Positions 49,984 through 59,459 are shown, numbered from the stretch's first letter. The stretch is 64,000 nucleotides of DNA from Burkholderia ubonensis (GCF_902833085.1 NZ_CADFEB010000003.1:744001-808000); one strand, 5' to 3'. Numbers and translations: made by a program. Notes: generated by a model not told the origin, from the sequence alone.

Positions 49984-51045
49984 ATGATGATCGCGTATAT
50001 CGGCCGCCGGCTGTTCCTGATGATCCCCACGCTGCTCGGCGTGCTGACCGTCACCTTCGTCGTCATGCAGTTCGTGCCCGGCGGCCCCGTCGAGCAGGTG
50101 ATGGCGCGGCTGCAACACGCGTCGCCGCATGGCGAGGGCGGCGGTGCAAGCACCGGCGACGGCGGCTATCACGGCAACGAAGGCGTCGATCCGGCGCAGA
50201 TCGCCGCGATCCGCCACGAGTTCGGCTTCGACGCGCCGCCGCTCACGCGCTACGTGCGGATGCTGTCGCGCTACGCACGGCTCGACCTCGGCCAGTCGTT
50301 CTTCCAGCACCGTTCCGTGTGGGCGCTCATCTGCAGCAAGCTGCCCGTCACGATCGCGCTCGGCGGCGCGACGCTCGCGCTCACGTACCTGATCTCGGTG
50401 CCGCTCGGCATCGCCAAGGCGCTGCGCCGCGGCTCGGCGTTCGATCTCGCGACGAGCGCCGCGCTGCTCGCGGGCTATGCGATTCCCGGCTTCGTGCTCG
50501 GCGTGCTGCTGCTGATGCTGCTCAGCGGCGACCGGTTCCTGCACCTGTTTCCGCTCGGCGGCCTCGCGTCGGACGGCTACGACCAGTTGCCGTTCGCCGA
50601 GCGCGCGCTCGACCGCCTGTGGCACCTCGTGCTGCCGGTGACGGCATCGGTCGCGAGCAGCCTTGCGGTGGTCGTCATGCTGACGCGCAACGCGTTTCTC
50701 GACGAGCTTGCGCGACAGTACGTGCTGACCGCCCGCGCGAAGGGCGCATCCCGCCGCCGCGTGGTGTGGCGGCACGTGCTGCGCAACGCGCTGATTCCGA
50801 TCGCCACCGGTTTTCCCGCTGCGTTCGTCGCAGCCTTCGTCGGCGGCAGCGTGCTGATCGAAACGCTCTTCTCGCTCGACGGCGTCGGGCGGCTCTCGTA
50901 CGACGCGATCGTCGGCCGGGATTACCCGGTCGTGCTCGGCTCGCTGTTCGTCTTCACCGCCGTAAGCCTGCTCGCAAAACTGGCCGGCGATCTCATGTAT
51001 GCGCTGATCGATCCGCGCATTCACTTTGGCGGCGATGCGCGATGA
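49984..51045 (+). CDS. YejB-type ABC permease
   Basis: This 353-residue inner-membrane permease opens with YIGRRLFLMIPTLLGVLTVTF, typical of DppB/OppB/YejB. It has an extended periplasmic loop (residues 35-80) rich in Gly/His, as in YejB, and the EAA-like loop LTARAKGASRRRVVWRHVLRN. It follows the binding protein by three bases and overlaps the second permease as ATGA. Confidence 0.9.
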   Translation: MMIAYIGRRLFLMIPTLLGVLTVTFVVMQFVPGGPVEQVMARLQHASPHGEGGGASTGDGGYHGNEGVDPAQIAAIRHEFGFDAPPLTRYVRMLSRYARLDLGQSFFQHRSVWALICSKLPVTIALGGATLALTYLISVPLGIAKALRRGSAFDLATSAALLAGYAIPGFVLGVLLLMLLSGDRFLHLFPLGGLASDGYDQLPFAERALDRLWHLVLPVTASVASSLAVVVMLTRNAFLDELARQYVLTARAKGASRRRVVWRHVLRNALIPIATGFPAAFVAAFVGGSVLIETLFSLDGVGRLSYDAIVGRDYPVVLGSLFVFTAVSLLAKLAGDLMYALIDPRIHFGGDAR

Positions 51046-52163
51046 AACCGTCCACTTCGATGACCGCCGCTTCCCCTGCTCACCCGGACGTTGCCCGCGC
51101 GATCGCGCTCCCACAGGCGAACGCGCCCGCCCGCGCCGCCGGCATCCTGCAGCGCTTTCGCCGTCACAAGGTCGGGTTCGCGAGCCTCGTCGTCTTCGCG
51201 ATCCTGTTCGCCGCGAGTCTTCTTGCCGGCTGCCTCGCCAACGACCGGCCGCTCGTCGCGCGTTACGACGGGCGCTGGCTCTTCCCGGCGCTGCACGCGT
51301 ATGCCGACCGGCAATTCGGCGGCGCGCTGCCGACCGAGGCCGACTACCTCGACCCGTTCATCCGCGACCAGTTCGCGCGGCCCGGCAACTTCGCGCTCTA
51401 TGCGCCGGACCACTATCGCTTCGACACCGTCGCCTATCATGCGGCGCGGCCGTTTCCGGCGCCGCCTTCCGCCGAGAACTGGCTCGGCACCGACGCCTTC
51501 GGCCGCGACGTGTTCGCCCGCGCGCTGTACGGCTTTCGCAGCTCGATCCTGTTCGCCGCCGCGCTCACGCTGTCGGGCGCGCTCGTCGGCGTGCTCGCGG
51601 GCGCGGTGCTCGGCTATCACGCGGGGCGCGTCGACCTGGTCGGGCAACGCCTGATCGAGATCTGGAATGCGCTGCCCGACCTCTATCTGCTGATCATCCT
51701 GTCGTCGATCTTCGAGCCGAGCCTGCCGCTGCTGTTCGCGCTGCTCGCCGCGTTCGGCTGGATCACGCTGTCCGACTACGTGCGCGGCGAGTTCCTGCGG
51801 CAACGCTCGCTCGACTACGTGCGCGCCGCGCGCACGCTCGGGCTGTCCGACTGGCAGATCATGCGGCGGCACATCCTGCCGAACAGTCTCACGCCCGTGA
51901 TTACCTATCTGCCGTTCCGGATGAGCGCCGCGATCGTCGCGCTCACGAGCCTGGATTTTCTCGGGATGGGCGTGCCGCCGCCCGCGCCGAGCCTCGGCGA
52001 ACTGCTCGCCGAAGGGAAGGCGCATCTGGATGCGTGGTGGATTTCGGCGACGGCGATCGGCGTGCTGGTGGTGACGTTGCTGTTGCTGACCTTCATCGGC
52101 GACGCGTTGCGCGAGGTGTTCGTGCAGCGCGAGCGGGCGAACGTTGGGGCCGGTGATTTATGA
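51042..52163 (+). CDS. YejE-type ABC permease
   Basis: The 373-residue permease has a cytoplasmic N-terminus, a first helix near residue 45, a long periplasmic insertion typical of YejE (about 65-140, ending in ENWLGTDAFGRDVFARALYG) and the EAA loop RAARTLGLSDWQIMRRHILPN. It is the last gene of the run. A YejF ATPase gene would be expected next but is absent; an unrelated acetyltransferase follows after 30 bases. Confidence 0.9.
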   Translation: MKPSTSMTAASPAHPDVARAIALPQANAPARAAGILQRFRRHKVGFASLVVFAILFAASLLAGCLANDRPLVARYDGRWLFPALHAYADRQFGGALPTEADYLDPFIRDQFARPGNFALYAPDHYRFDTVAYHAARPFPAPPSAENWLGTDAFGRDVFARALYGFRSSILFAAALTLSGALVGVLAGAVLGYHAGRVDLVGQRLIEIWNALPDLYLLIILSSIFEPSLPLLFALLAAFGWITLSDYVRGEFLRQRSLDYVRAARTLGLSDWQIMRRHILPNSLTPVITYLPFRMSAAIVALTSLDFLGMGVPPPAPSLGELLAEGKAHLDAWWISATAIGVLVVTLLLLTFIGDALREVFVQRERANVGAGDL

Positions 52164-52193
52164 TGCTATGCCCCACCCGGAATGTTGCCCTCG

Positions 52194-52619
52194 ATGACCT
52201 ACACATACACACTGACGGATCACGCGGACGAAGACATTCGCAAGCAGATCGTCGAGCCGCTGGTTCGGTTCAACGAAGCCCAGGCCGGCCCCAGCCACTA
52301 TCGCCCGCTGGTCGTCATGCTGAGCGATGCGGAAGACAAGGTTGTCGGCGGAATGTGGGGAGCCACGGGTTATGGCTGGCTGTTCACCCAGTTGCTCGTC
52401 GTGCCGGACAGCGCGCGCGGCCGGGGCGTGGGCACACGTCTCATGCAGTTGGCCGAACAGGAGGCAATTGCGCGCGGGTGCCACAGCGCATGGCTCGATA
52501 CGCACGAATTTCAGGCGCGGCCGTTTTATGAAAGGCTCGGGTATGTTTGCTTCGGCGAATTGCCGGATTATCCTGTTGGGCATTCGCGGATTTTTCTGAG
52601 GAAGAAGCTGGGTGGATGA
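52194..52619 (+). CDS. GNAT-family acetyltransferase
   Basis: This 141-residue protein has a classical acetyl-CoA loop, VPDSARGRGVGTRLMQLAE, and the C-terminal FYERLGYVCFGEL block of small GNAT enzymes. The start at 52194 is one of two nearby in-frame ATGs (the other at 52182), with a weak GGA upstream. The substrate is unknown. It is not obviously part of the uptake operon, despite the short gap. Confidence 0.83.
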   Translation: MTYTYTLTDHADEDIRKQIVEPLVRFNEAQAGPSHYRPLVVMLSDAEDKVVGGMWGATGYGWLFTQLLVVPDSARGRGVGTRLMQLAEQEAIARGCHSAWLDTHEFQARPFYERLGYVCFGELPDYPVGHSRIFLRKKLGG

Positions 52620-52706
52620 CTGCTGTATGGATGTTTCCCTCCGACGCGACCAGCCTGTCACCGGTCCCCTGAAGTACGGTGATCGACATACCAACATGAG
52701 AGTCGA

Positions 52707-53567
52707 ATGACAACGTACGCCTTCCGCCTGCTGAATGTATTTGCCGAGTCTACGTTCGGCGGCAATCCCCTATGTGTGTTCGAAGATGCGCGCGGCCTTG
52801 ACGAAGCGACAATGCAGGCGCTGGCCGTGCAGTTCAACCTGTCCGAAACGACATTTGTCTTGCCGTCGGACCGTGCACATGCGCGGGTACGCATCTTCAC
52901 GCCCGGCCATGAAATGCCCTTTGCAGGCCATCCCACGCTCGGGACGGCGCATGTCGTGCGAGACATGCTTGATGCGGGCGACGATCTCGAACTCGAATTC
53001 AAAGCCGGGGTTGTATCCGTCCGTGCAGATGACGACGTATGGACATTCGCCGCGCCGCACGCGGGCATGCCGAAAACGGCCGCTTGCGAGCTTCCCGATG
53101 CAAAAGCCGCAGCGCTGCTGGGACTGACGGAGGGCGATTTGCTCGCGTCGCCCATATGGGTCGACACCGGTTCGGATCAACTGCTGGTCGCAGTCAAGGA
53201 CACCGACGCCGTGCGCCGCGCCCGGCCCGATAGCGCATGCCTCGATATCTGGCCGAAAAGCAGTCTCGGTCGCAAGACGGCCTATGTGTTCGCTTTTGAC
53301 TCGGACCGCCCCGGGAAGGTGGTCTCCCGCTATTTCTTTGCGAAGGAGGGAGGCGGCATCTCGGAGGACCCGGGTACCGGCTCAGCCTGTGCGAATCTCG
53401 GCGGTTGGCTGCTTGCCACCAACCGGCATTTGCCCGCCGTCTTTGAGGTCGAGCAAGGTGAAGCCGTTGGCCGGCCTTGTCTGCTGCGGCTGTCGGTTAG
53501 CGCGAATGGCGAGATCGGCGTTGGCGGTCGGGTGATAGAACTCGGACGGGGTGTGATCGACGTTTAG
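52707..53567 (+). CDS. PhzF-family isomerase/epimerase-like protein
   Basis: The 286-residue protein has the two-lobed diaminopimelate-epimerase fold of PhzF: NVFAESTFGGNPLCVFEDA, the catalytic Glu in LSETTFV, TPGHEMPFAGHPTLGTAHV and DPGTGSACANLGGWL. PhzF isomerises dihydro-hydroxyanthranilate in phenazine synthesis, but most homologues outside phenazine clusters have unknown substrates. No other phenazine gene is present. Confidence 0.88.
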   Translation: MTTYAFRLLNVFAESTFGGNPLCVFEDARGLDEATMQALAVQFNLSETTFVLPSDRAHARVRIFTPGHEMPFAGHPTLGTAHVVRDMLDAGDDLELEFKAGVVSVRADDDVWTFAAPHAGMPKTAACELPDAKAAALLGLTEGDLLASPIWVDTGSDQLLVAVKDTDAVRRARPDSACLDIWPKSSLGRKTAYVFAFDSDRPGKVVSRYFFAKEGGGISEDPGTGSACANLGGWLLATNRHLPAVFEVEQGEAVGRPCLLRLSVSANGEIGVGGRVIELGRGVIDV

Positions 53568-53601
53568 ATGCAGACATCCGCCGACAGGCGTTGCATGACA
53601 G

Positions 53602-53621
53602 CAGGCGTCTTTGGGCGCCTG
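53602..53621. terminator. Hairpin between convergent phzF-like and luxR-like genes
   Basis: CAGGCG and CGCCTG are separated by eight bases, 34 bases after the PhzF-like stop. There is no T-run, so termination activity is uncertain. The rest of the 270-base convergent gap shows nothing recognisable. Confidence 0.35.
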
Positions 53622-53837
53622 GATGACCGTTTCGCTCCGCTTATCCAGCCATGACTATCGCATTCGAATCCCCCGATCAACCTGACGTGATCGCCGCCGG
53701 GGACCGGTTGGCGATTACACGAATGACCCGCTGAGTGTATTCATGCAGAAACGCATCGCAGCCTGAGGCCCGGCTTCGTGCGGACACTGTTCCATTAGCT
53801 GGATCGCCTGTGACGAGGCGGAGGCTACATCGCCTCA

Positions 53838-54983
53838 TCAACGCACGATTGGCATGTCCGCGCGAAGAAGCAGCGATACAAGTTCCGCCTGCCGGTGCGT
53901 GTCCGTCTTCGCCAGGATCTGCTTCAGATAACCGCGCGCGGTTCCCAGGCCTATGCCCAATTGCGACGCCGCCTCGGCGAGGTCCAGGCCGCGTACGAGC
54001 AGCGCCGCAAGCATCGCCTCGCGTCGCGTGAGGTTAAAAGTCGCGACGAGGAAGCTCGGATCAATCTCCGGCGGCTTGGCCGGTTCCATCACGAACAGAA
54101 TGACCCGTGTGGCCGTACTTATTCCGTTCGGTATTTCCGATGCAGAGACCGGCACTACACGAATGACCAGTGGAAGATGGGGCGAACGGCGCGACACATA
54201 GCATTTCAGCGGCGCCCAAGGTCGCGCGACGGCTTCGCTGGCGTCTCGGCCGCCGGCGTTCAAGCGGACCGCCGTTGCAATGGCGTCGTGCAGGCTCTGT
54301 GCGTCGGCGGGCGACGCCGCAGTCACTTCGCTGCGTTTGAGCAGAAGCCCGTCGCCGCAGTGCGCCAATGCTTCGGCGCGGCCATTGGCGAAAATCGGGC
54401 GCATTCTCGCGTCGAGGAGAATCACGCCAAACTCCAGGCGCGAAATAACTTCGTATGCCTCTTTTGCCCTGAGATCCGCCGCGGCGAGACGATTCTGTAC
54501 CTGCAGCGCCGTCGTCAGATGCGGCACGATCAATCGGGCGGCTTCGACATCGTCGTCGCTGAAATCGGCCATCCCGAGATCTCGGCCCACTACAAAATAA
54601 ATGCATCGATCGGGAACAAGCGGCGCGAGCATTCCATAAAATCCACCAGTCGGTCGCACTGCGTCGCAATAGAATTCCGATCGCCGGAACGCCCCATCCG
54701 AGACGAACGAAGTCTGGCGCAGCGGCATACCGACCGGAATCGCCTTCACCCAGTTCGGTGGTTGCGTTTCGAATTTCCGTTGCATGCGCCGCGCGTACTC
54801 GGCATCAAAGCCGGTCGTGATTGCCGACCAAGGTACCGTCGCTGCCGAAATCCCCAGGAATATTGCCTTGTGCGCCCCGGTCGCCTCGGTGACGGAGATA
54901 CCTGCGTGTGACCAGCCGTCGGGTGCAAGCGCCGCTTCATAGACATGCCGGATCGCTTGATGAATTGTTTCGACGCGCGTCAT
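53838..54983 (-). CDS. LuxR-family (GerE helix-turn-helix) regulator, PAS-like sensor
   Basis: This 381-residue protein ends with a GerE-type helix-turn-helix (FNLTRREAMLAALLVRGLDL, then LGTARGYLKQILAKTDTHRQ). The central part (about 185-290) resembles a PAS domain with GVILLDARMRPIFANGRAEAL. The N-terminal 170 residues are typical of orphan LuxR-family regulators of this size and are not an AHL-binding domain. It faces away from the repeat-protein gene and could control it. Confidence 0.83.
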   Translation of the reverse strand: MTRVETIHQAIRHVYEAALAPDGWSHAGISVTEATGAHKAIFLGISAATVPWSAITTGFDAEYARRMQRKFETQPPNWVKAIPVGMPLRQTSFVSDGAFRRSEFYCDAVRPTGGFYGMLAPLVPDRCIYFVVGRDLGMADFSDDDVEAARLIVPHLTTALQVQNRLAAADLRAKEAYEVISRLEFGVILLDARMRPIFANGRAEALAHCGDGLLLKRSEVTAASPADAQSLHDAIATAVRLNAGGRDASEAVARPWAPLKCYVSRRSPHLPLVIRVVPVSASEIPNGISTATRVILFVMEPAKPPEIDPSFLVATFNLTRREAMLAALLVRGLDLAEAASQLGIGLGTARGYLKQILAKTDTHRQAELVSLLLRADMPIVR

Positions 54984-55123
54984 GTTTACCGCCCGTCTGA
55001 GGACGATTTCCCTCCCAAATGGGAGTGCCGGACGTATTCAATCTGAACGAAAGTATAGGCAAGGGCGTTTCAGGTGCGAAACGCAAAACCCTATACGTTA
55101 TTGAACAGGACGGGGGAAAAAAA

Positions 55124-55891
55124 ATGGTCAAGTTGGCTGCGTCGAATCAATTCGGCATTTCAGATCAGACCGACGTATTTCTCGTCGATAGCGAGGGCAC
55201 CCTGCAGGTCGCCTGGGTAAACGGTGCCGGAAGGTGGAACGGGCCAGTTCCGATCAGTCCACCGGATCTTTTCCCTCCCGGCGCCGCCGTCGCAGCGTCG
55301 AATCAGTTCGGACTCTCGAATCAGACCGACGTGTTCGGCGTGGGCAGCAATGGGGCCTTGCATGTTGCGTGGGTCAATGGCGCCGGCGGATGGAACGGGC
55401 CGGCTCCGATCAGTCCGCCGGGCCTATTCCCTCCCGGCGCGGTCGTCGCAGCGTCGAACCAGTTCGGGCTCTCGAATCAGACCGACGTGTTTGGCGTGGG
55501 CAGCAATGGGGCGTTGCACGTTGCCTGGGTCAACGACGCCGGCGGATGGAACGGGCCGGCTCCGATCAGTCCGCCGGGCCTTTTCCCTCCCGGCGCCGCC
55601 ATCGCAGCGTCGAACCAGTTCGGGATTTCGAATCAGACCGACGTGTTTGGCGTGGGCAGCAATGGGGCCTTGCACGTTGCCTGGGTCAACGGCGCCGGCA
55701 GATGGAATGGCCCGGCTCCGATCAGTCCGCCGGGCCTATTCCCTCCCGGCGCGGCCGTTGCAGCATCGAACCAGTTCGGGATTTCGGATCAGACGGACGT
55801 GTTTGCCGTTGATGGCAACGGGATCCTGCATGTTGCCTGGGTAAATGGTGCCGGTGGATGGAACGGACCGGTCCCGATTGTCCCACGATAG
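55124..55891 (+). CDS. Five-repeat propeller-type (PLL/tectonin-like) protein
   Basis: The protein is five tandem 52-residue repeats with the core NQTDVFGVGSNGALHVAWVN and the linker ISPPGLFPPGA. The NQTDVF/W pattern resembles beta-propeller blades of sugar-binding lectins such as PLL. There is no signal peptide. I choose the ATG at 55124 (255 residues), seven bases after GGGGGA; an in-frame ATG at 55019 would add 35 residues but has no ribosome binding site. Repeats 2-4 are nearly identical even at third codon positions, implying recent expansion. The gene ends abruptly in repeat 5. Confidence 0.7.
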   Translation: MVKLAASNQFGISDQTDVFLVDSEGTLQVAWVNGAGRWNGPVPISPPDLFPPGAAVAASNQFGLSNQTDVFGVGSNGALHVAWVNGAGGWNGPAPISPPGLFPPGAVVAASNQFGLSNQTDVFGVGSNGALHVAWVNDAGGWNGPAPISPPGLFPPGAAIAASNQFGISNQTDVFGVGSNGALHVAWVNGAGRWNGPAPISPPGLFPPGAAVAASNQFGISDQTDVFAVDGNGILHVAWVNGAGGWNGPVPIVPR

Positions 55892-55908
55892 CCGATGAAG
55901 GACGATTC

Positions 55909-56106
55909 ATGGAGGTTACCGGCAACGGGTTCACTTCTGGCGGGACCGTCCGACTCAGCTACGACATCCTTAGCGGAAGCGGACCCACGACGCACAAAAC
56001 CGGACAGAAAACGCTTACGAGCAACGGAACGGGAAACTTCCTCGGGCGCAACAGCGGACGGATCGATTTGACTCCGCTGCGATGGAAGAAACGTCCAACC
56101 CATTAG
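55909..56106 (+). pseudogene. Out-of-frame C-terminal domain remnant of the repeat protein
   Basis: Just after the repeat protein stops, another frame reads VTGNGFTSGGTVRLSYDIL and continues for about 50 residues. This pattern is of an immunoglobulin-like domain of the kind often found at the C-terminus of secreted or lectin-type proteins. A single frameshift between 55880 and 55908 would join it to repeat 5. An AAGGA lies six bases before its own ATG, so it could also be translated alone as 65 residues. I treat it as a likely frameshift product. Confidence 0.45.
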
Positions 56107-56569
56107 CGACATACTTCAAGCTACGCGCTGCATCGACGACGTCCGTAAAAATCTGCCGACCGGCGGCAGTGGGTCGATAGTGGGCTGCCCCGGTCACAGA
56201 AAGCGGTCGTTCTCAGCGACGATCGAGACGGTTGCGCCGAACATTCGCCCCGGTCAGTCTTCGGTCCGCGACCGAATGGAAGATGTCTGCAACAGCCACC
56301 GAAATTACCCGCCGACGTCACCATCAGCACGTTGAACTCCCCAATCGAAGCGCCGAGGACGTCGGCGCCAGTACAACTCGGTCATTCGCGGCCGCGCGCG
56401 CAAGCCCGCCAACAACTACTCGGCTTGCCCGCTTGCTACCAGCAATGCCCATTCAATAAAATCGAGCCCTTCGACCTTGCTCCCCCGAGCAAGCAAGCCC
56501 GGAACAAGCGGCTTCGAGCCCATGGCCGAAATCCTCGAATCCGCCCGGCTCCACCCCAGCACAAGAACA
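56107..56569. other. 463-bp region without a supported gene
   Basis: Short frames occur on both strands, but none has family features or a good ribosome binding site. The base composition is lower in GC and lacks coding bias, consistent with degraded sequence downstream of the broken repeat gene. Confidence 0.4.
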
Positions 56570-58741
56570 ATGCCGAAAACCATGTTGCTGCACCGAAACC
56601 TGATCGCCTCGCTGACGGCGAGCCTGCTTTGCATCTCCCATGCCCACGCCAGCTCGGACGATAGTTGCTATTCGCCCGTCACGCTCCGGCAGAACACCTA
56701 TTCCTGCGGCGGCATGCCGATCCTGACCCCTGCCAACGACACGCGCATCAACGCGATGCTGCTGATGGTCGACAGCGGCAAGGTCGCGCAACTGTTCCCG
56801 GACCCGAAGACCATCCCGCCGGCAGACCGGGTAAACCGGATCATCGTACCGTTCTCGTACGACTTCTCCGGATGGATCGACATCGGCCAGAAGCAGCCCG
56901 ACACGGCTGGCAACGCATCGGACGCCGCCGCTCCATCGAATCGATACGCCGATGGCGAAGGCAGCATTTGCCGCAGCATGAATGCCGGCGTCGACGCGTT
57001 CGGCGACGCACTGAACACCGCCAAGGATCTCCCCGCTGACGAAGCCGCGCGCCTGCGCGCCGCGCGCGTCGAAATCGCCCAAAAGACCTGCTCCACTGGC
57101 GGCGCCAGTGCCGCGTGGACGAAGCCCGCGGTCAAATCGCCGATCGGGCAGCAGTTCGCGGCCTACCTCGACGGCACGAACGCGTTCTACCGCTTCGACT
57201 TCCTCGCCGCGACCAGGGCGTTCGCCGGCGCATCGCGCGGCGCCAACCCGTGGCTGAAGGAAACCGGGCTCTATATGGCCGGGCGCGCGCAGTTGAACGC
57301 CGCGCAGGCCAATGCGTTCGACCACGACAGCCCCACGCCGTCACGCGACAGCGTATCGAAGGTCTCGCTCGACGCCGCGAATACGGTCTTTCGCACGTAC
57401 TTGCGGATTTATCCGCAAGGGCGCTATGCGGCCTCCGCGTCGGGTCTGTTGCGGCGCGTCGCATGGCTCGGCGGAAACGTCGCACAGCAAGCCGATCTCT
57501 ATGACAACGCGTTCGCGCACTGGTCGCCCACGGCGTCGAACGTGCCGCTCATCCAACTGGCGAATGAACTCGACAACAAGCTGCTGTTCGCATCGGAATT
57601 CGACGCGCGCAAGGTCCAGTCGCCCGCCATGCTGGCGACCGTCGACCTGATGCGCATGCGCACGTCGAGCAGCGGCGACGCGAGCCGCGACAAGCCGCTG
57701 GCACTGGGCGAATTGCAGGCACAGAAGCCGAGATTCGCCGCTATGCCCGCGCTCTACGATTTCCTGCTTGCCACCTGGTACGTCCATGTCGGGCATAAGC
57801 CGGACGCGGCGCTCGGCTTGTTGCCGCAGACGCCCGGCGCGTCGCTCGACTACTTCGGCCTGAGCCAGCAGACGCTGCGCGCCTTCGCGCTGGAGGACAG
57901 CGGCCAGTCCGACAAGGCGCGGCAGCTCTGGCGCGATCTGATCCCGCTCGCGAAACTCCGCTTCCAGCGCGAGGCGCTGGAGCTCGCGCTCGCGATCAAC
58001 CTCGAGCAGGCCGGCCTCGTCGACGACGCATTCGCCGACGATTCACCCGTCCGGAACGCCGCCATCCGTGCAATCCTGCTGCAACGCGCGGCCAATGCGG
58101 ACCTGCTGCGCGCGCAGGCACAGAACAAGTCGACCACCGGCGCGCTGCGCGACATCGCGCTTTATACGCTGCTGTACAAGGAGTTCACGCGCGGGCATTA
58201 CGCCGACTTCGTCGCGGACGTCGCGCTGGTGCCCGACACGCCTGCCGATGCGTTGAAGCCGTTCACCCTGCCCGGCGCCAGGAACGAGGACGGCTACGCG
58301 TGCCCGTCCGCGCGCGACGTCGCGGCGGCGCTGCAGCAGAATCCCGCCGATGCGAAAAGCCTGAACTGCCTCGCCGATTTCGTGCGCCGCCATCCGCCCG
58401 CTCCGGGTCTCGAAGAATATTCGACGCCGTCGTGGGCTGCCGGCGCCGCGCCTGCCAGCGGCGCGCGCGTGCCGCCGACGCTCGGGAGTGCGCCGTCACT
58501 GTTCAAGGGCAAGCGGTACGAGCGGATGCCGAGCTACGTGACGGTGATGGACGATGCGCAGGCGAACCCCAACGACCGGGCCTACGCGCTCTATCGGGCG
58601 ATCAAATGCTATGCGCCGTCGGGCTCCAACGACTGCGGCGGGAAAGACGTTCCGAAGACCACCCGCAAGCGCTGGTTCAATACGCTGAAGTCCGCCTATC
58701 CGGGCAGCCCGTGGGCGCAGACGCTCAAGTACTACTGGTGA
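56570..58741 (+). CDS. Large exported protein of unknown function (723 residues)
   Basis: The protein begins with a signal peptide (HRNLIASLTASLLCISHAHA) and has Cys pairs near the mature N-terminus (DDSCYSP, YSCGG). The body is alpha-helical and TPR-like in texture, with many Ala/Leu-rich helical pairs between residues 200 and 600. It ends in a basic segment LKSAYPGSPWAQTLKYYW. I do not recognise the family. The ten-base gap to the DUF3142 gene makes a two-gene operon likely, so it probably acts in the envelope. Confidence 0.65.
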   Translation: MPKTMLLHRNLIASLTASLLCISHAHASSDDSCYSPVTLRQNTYSCGGMPILTPANDTRINAMLLMVDSGKVAQLFPDPKTIPPADRVNRIIVPFSYDFSGWIDIGQKQPDTAGNASDAAAPSNRYADGEGSICRSMNAGVDAFGDALNTAKDLPADEAARLRAARVEIAQKTCSTGGASAAWTKPAVKSPIGQQFAAYLDGTNAFYRFDFLAATRAFAGASRGANPWLKETGLYMAGRAQLNAAQANAFDHDSPTPSRDSVSKVSLDAANTVFRTYLRIYPQGRYAASASGLLRRVAWLGGNVAQQADLYDNAFAHWSPTASNVPLIQLANELDNKLLFASEFDARKVQSPAMLATVDLMRMRTSSSGDASRDKPLALGELQAQKPRFAAMPALYDFLLATWYVHVGHKPDAALGLLPQTPGASLDYFGLSQQTLRAFALEDSGQSDKARQLWRDLIPLAKLRFQREALELALAINLEQAGLVDDAFADDSPVRNAAIRAILLQRAANADLLRAQAQNKSTTGALRDIALYTLLYKEFTRGHYADFVADVALVPDTPADALKPFTLPGARNEDGYACPSARDVAAALQQNPADAKSLNCLADFVRRHPPAPGLEEYSTPSWAAGAAPASGARVPPTLGSAPSLFKGKRYERMPSYVTVMDDAQANPNDRAYALYRAIKCYAPSGSNDCGGKDVPKTTRKRWFNTLKSAYPGSPWAQTLKYYW

Positions 58742-58751
58742 GCCCGGCTTG

Positions 58752-59459
58752 ATGCGCATCCTGTGCACCGCGTTGCTGCTCTGCGCGCGCATCGCGCTGG
58801 CCGGCACGGCCGATCCCGCGCAGTACGACGCGTTCTGGCTATGGGCGGGCGTGAAGCCGCAAGCGGTCGTGCGCGATGCGCGCACCGTCTACGTGCTGCA
58901 AGGCCAGATCGAGGCGTCGCCCCGGGACGATGCGCAAGTGCGCTTCATCGCCCAGGGCGTCGCGCTGCCGCCCGCGCCGAATGCGCGCATCTGGCTCGTC
59001 TATCGTGCGCATACGCTGCGCTGGACGCCGCGGGTCACGCAGATCATGCTGGCCCAGCTCGCGCGCTGGCGTGCGTCGGGCCGCACGATCGCGGGCATCC
59101 AGATCGACTTCGATGCGCGCACGCGCCATCTTCAGGACTACCTTGCGTTTCTGCGGACCCTGCGCGAGACCTTGCCCGCCGATTGCCGGTTGAGCATCAC
59201 GGGGCTCCTCGACTGGAGCAGCCGCATCGATACCGACCAGGTCAACCAGCTCAGGGGGATCGTCGACGAAGTGGTCGTGCAGACCTATCAGGGGCGCAGC
59301 ACGATCCCCACCTACGCCGCCTATCTCCCCCGCGTCGCGCGGCTGCAGCTGCCGTTCCGCATCGGCGTGATCGAAGGCGGCGAGTGGGATGCGCCGCCCT
59401 ACCTCGCGGCGAATCCATGGTTTCGCGGCTACGTCGTATTCCTGCGGAATGCATCCTAG
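58752..59459 (+). CDS. DUF3142-family exported protein
   Basis: This 235-residue protein has an N-terminal signal (ILCTALLLCARIALAGTA) and a TIM-barrel-like domain with IAGIQIDFDARTRHLQDYL, DCRLSITGLLDW and VVVQTYQG. This pattern is of the DUF3142 family, whose members look like glycoside-hydrolase relatives. Acidic residues in IDFDAR and the Gln/Tyr strand are candidate active-site positions. It starts ten bases after the 723-residue partner. Function is unknown. Confidence 0.72.
   Translation: MRILCTALLLCARIALAGTADPAQYDAFWLWAGVKPQAVVRDARTVYVLQGQIEASPRDDAQVRFIAQGVALPPAPNARIWLVYRAHTLRWTPRVTQIMLAQLARWRASGRTIAGIQIDFDARTRHLQDYLAFLRTLRETLPADCRLSITGLLDWSSRIDTDQVNQLRGIVDEVVVQTYQGRSTIPTYAAYLPRVARLQLPFRIGVIEGGEWDAPPYLAANPWFRGYVVFLRNAS

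Noticed and set aside
52707..53567. Phenazine biosynthesis cluster
   Set aside because: Only a PhzF-like gene is present; no PhzA/B/D/E/G partners are nearby and stand-alone PhzF homologues are common.
55124..55891. CRISPR-like or satellite repeat
   Set aside because: The repeats are 156 bp, in frame, and encode a clear protein repeat without alternating spacers.
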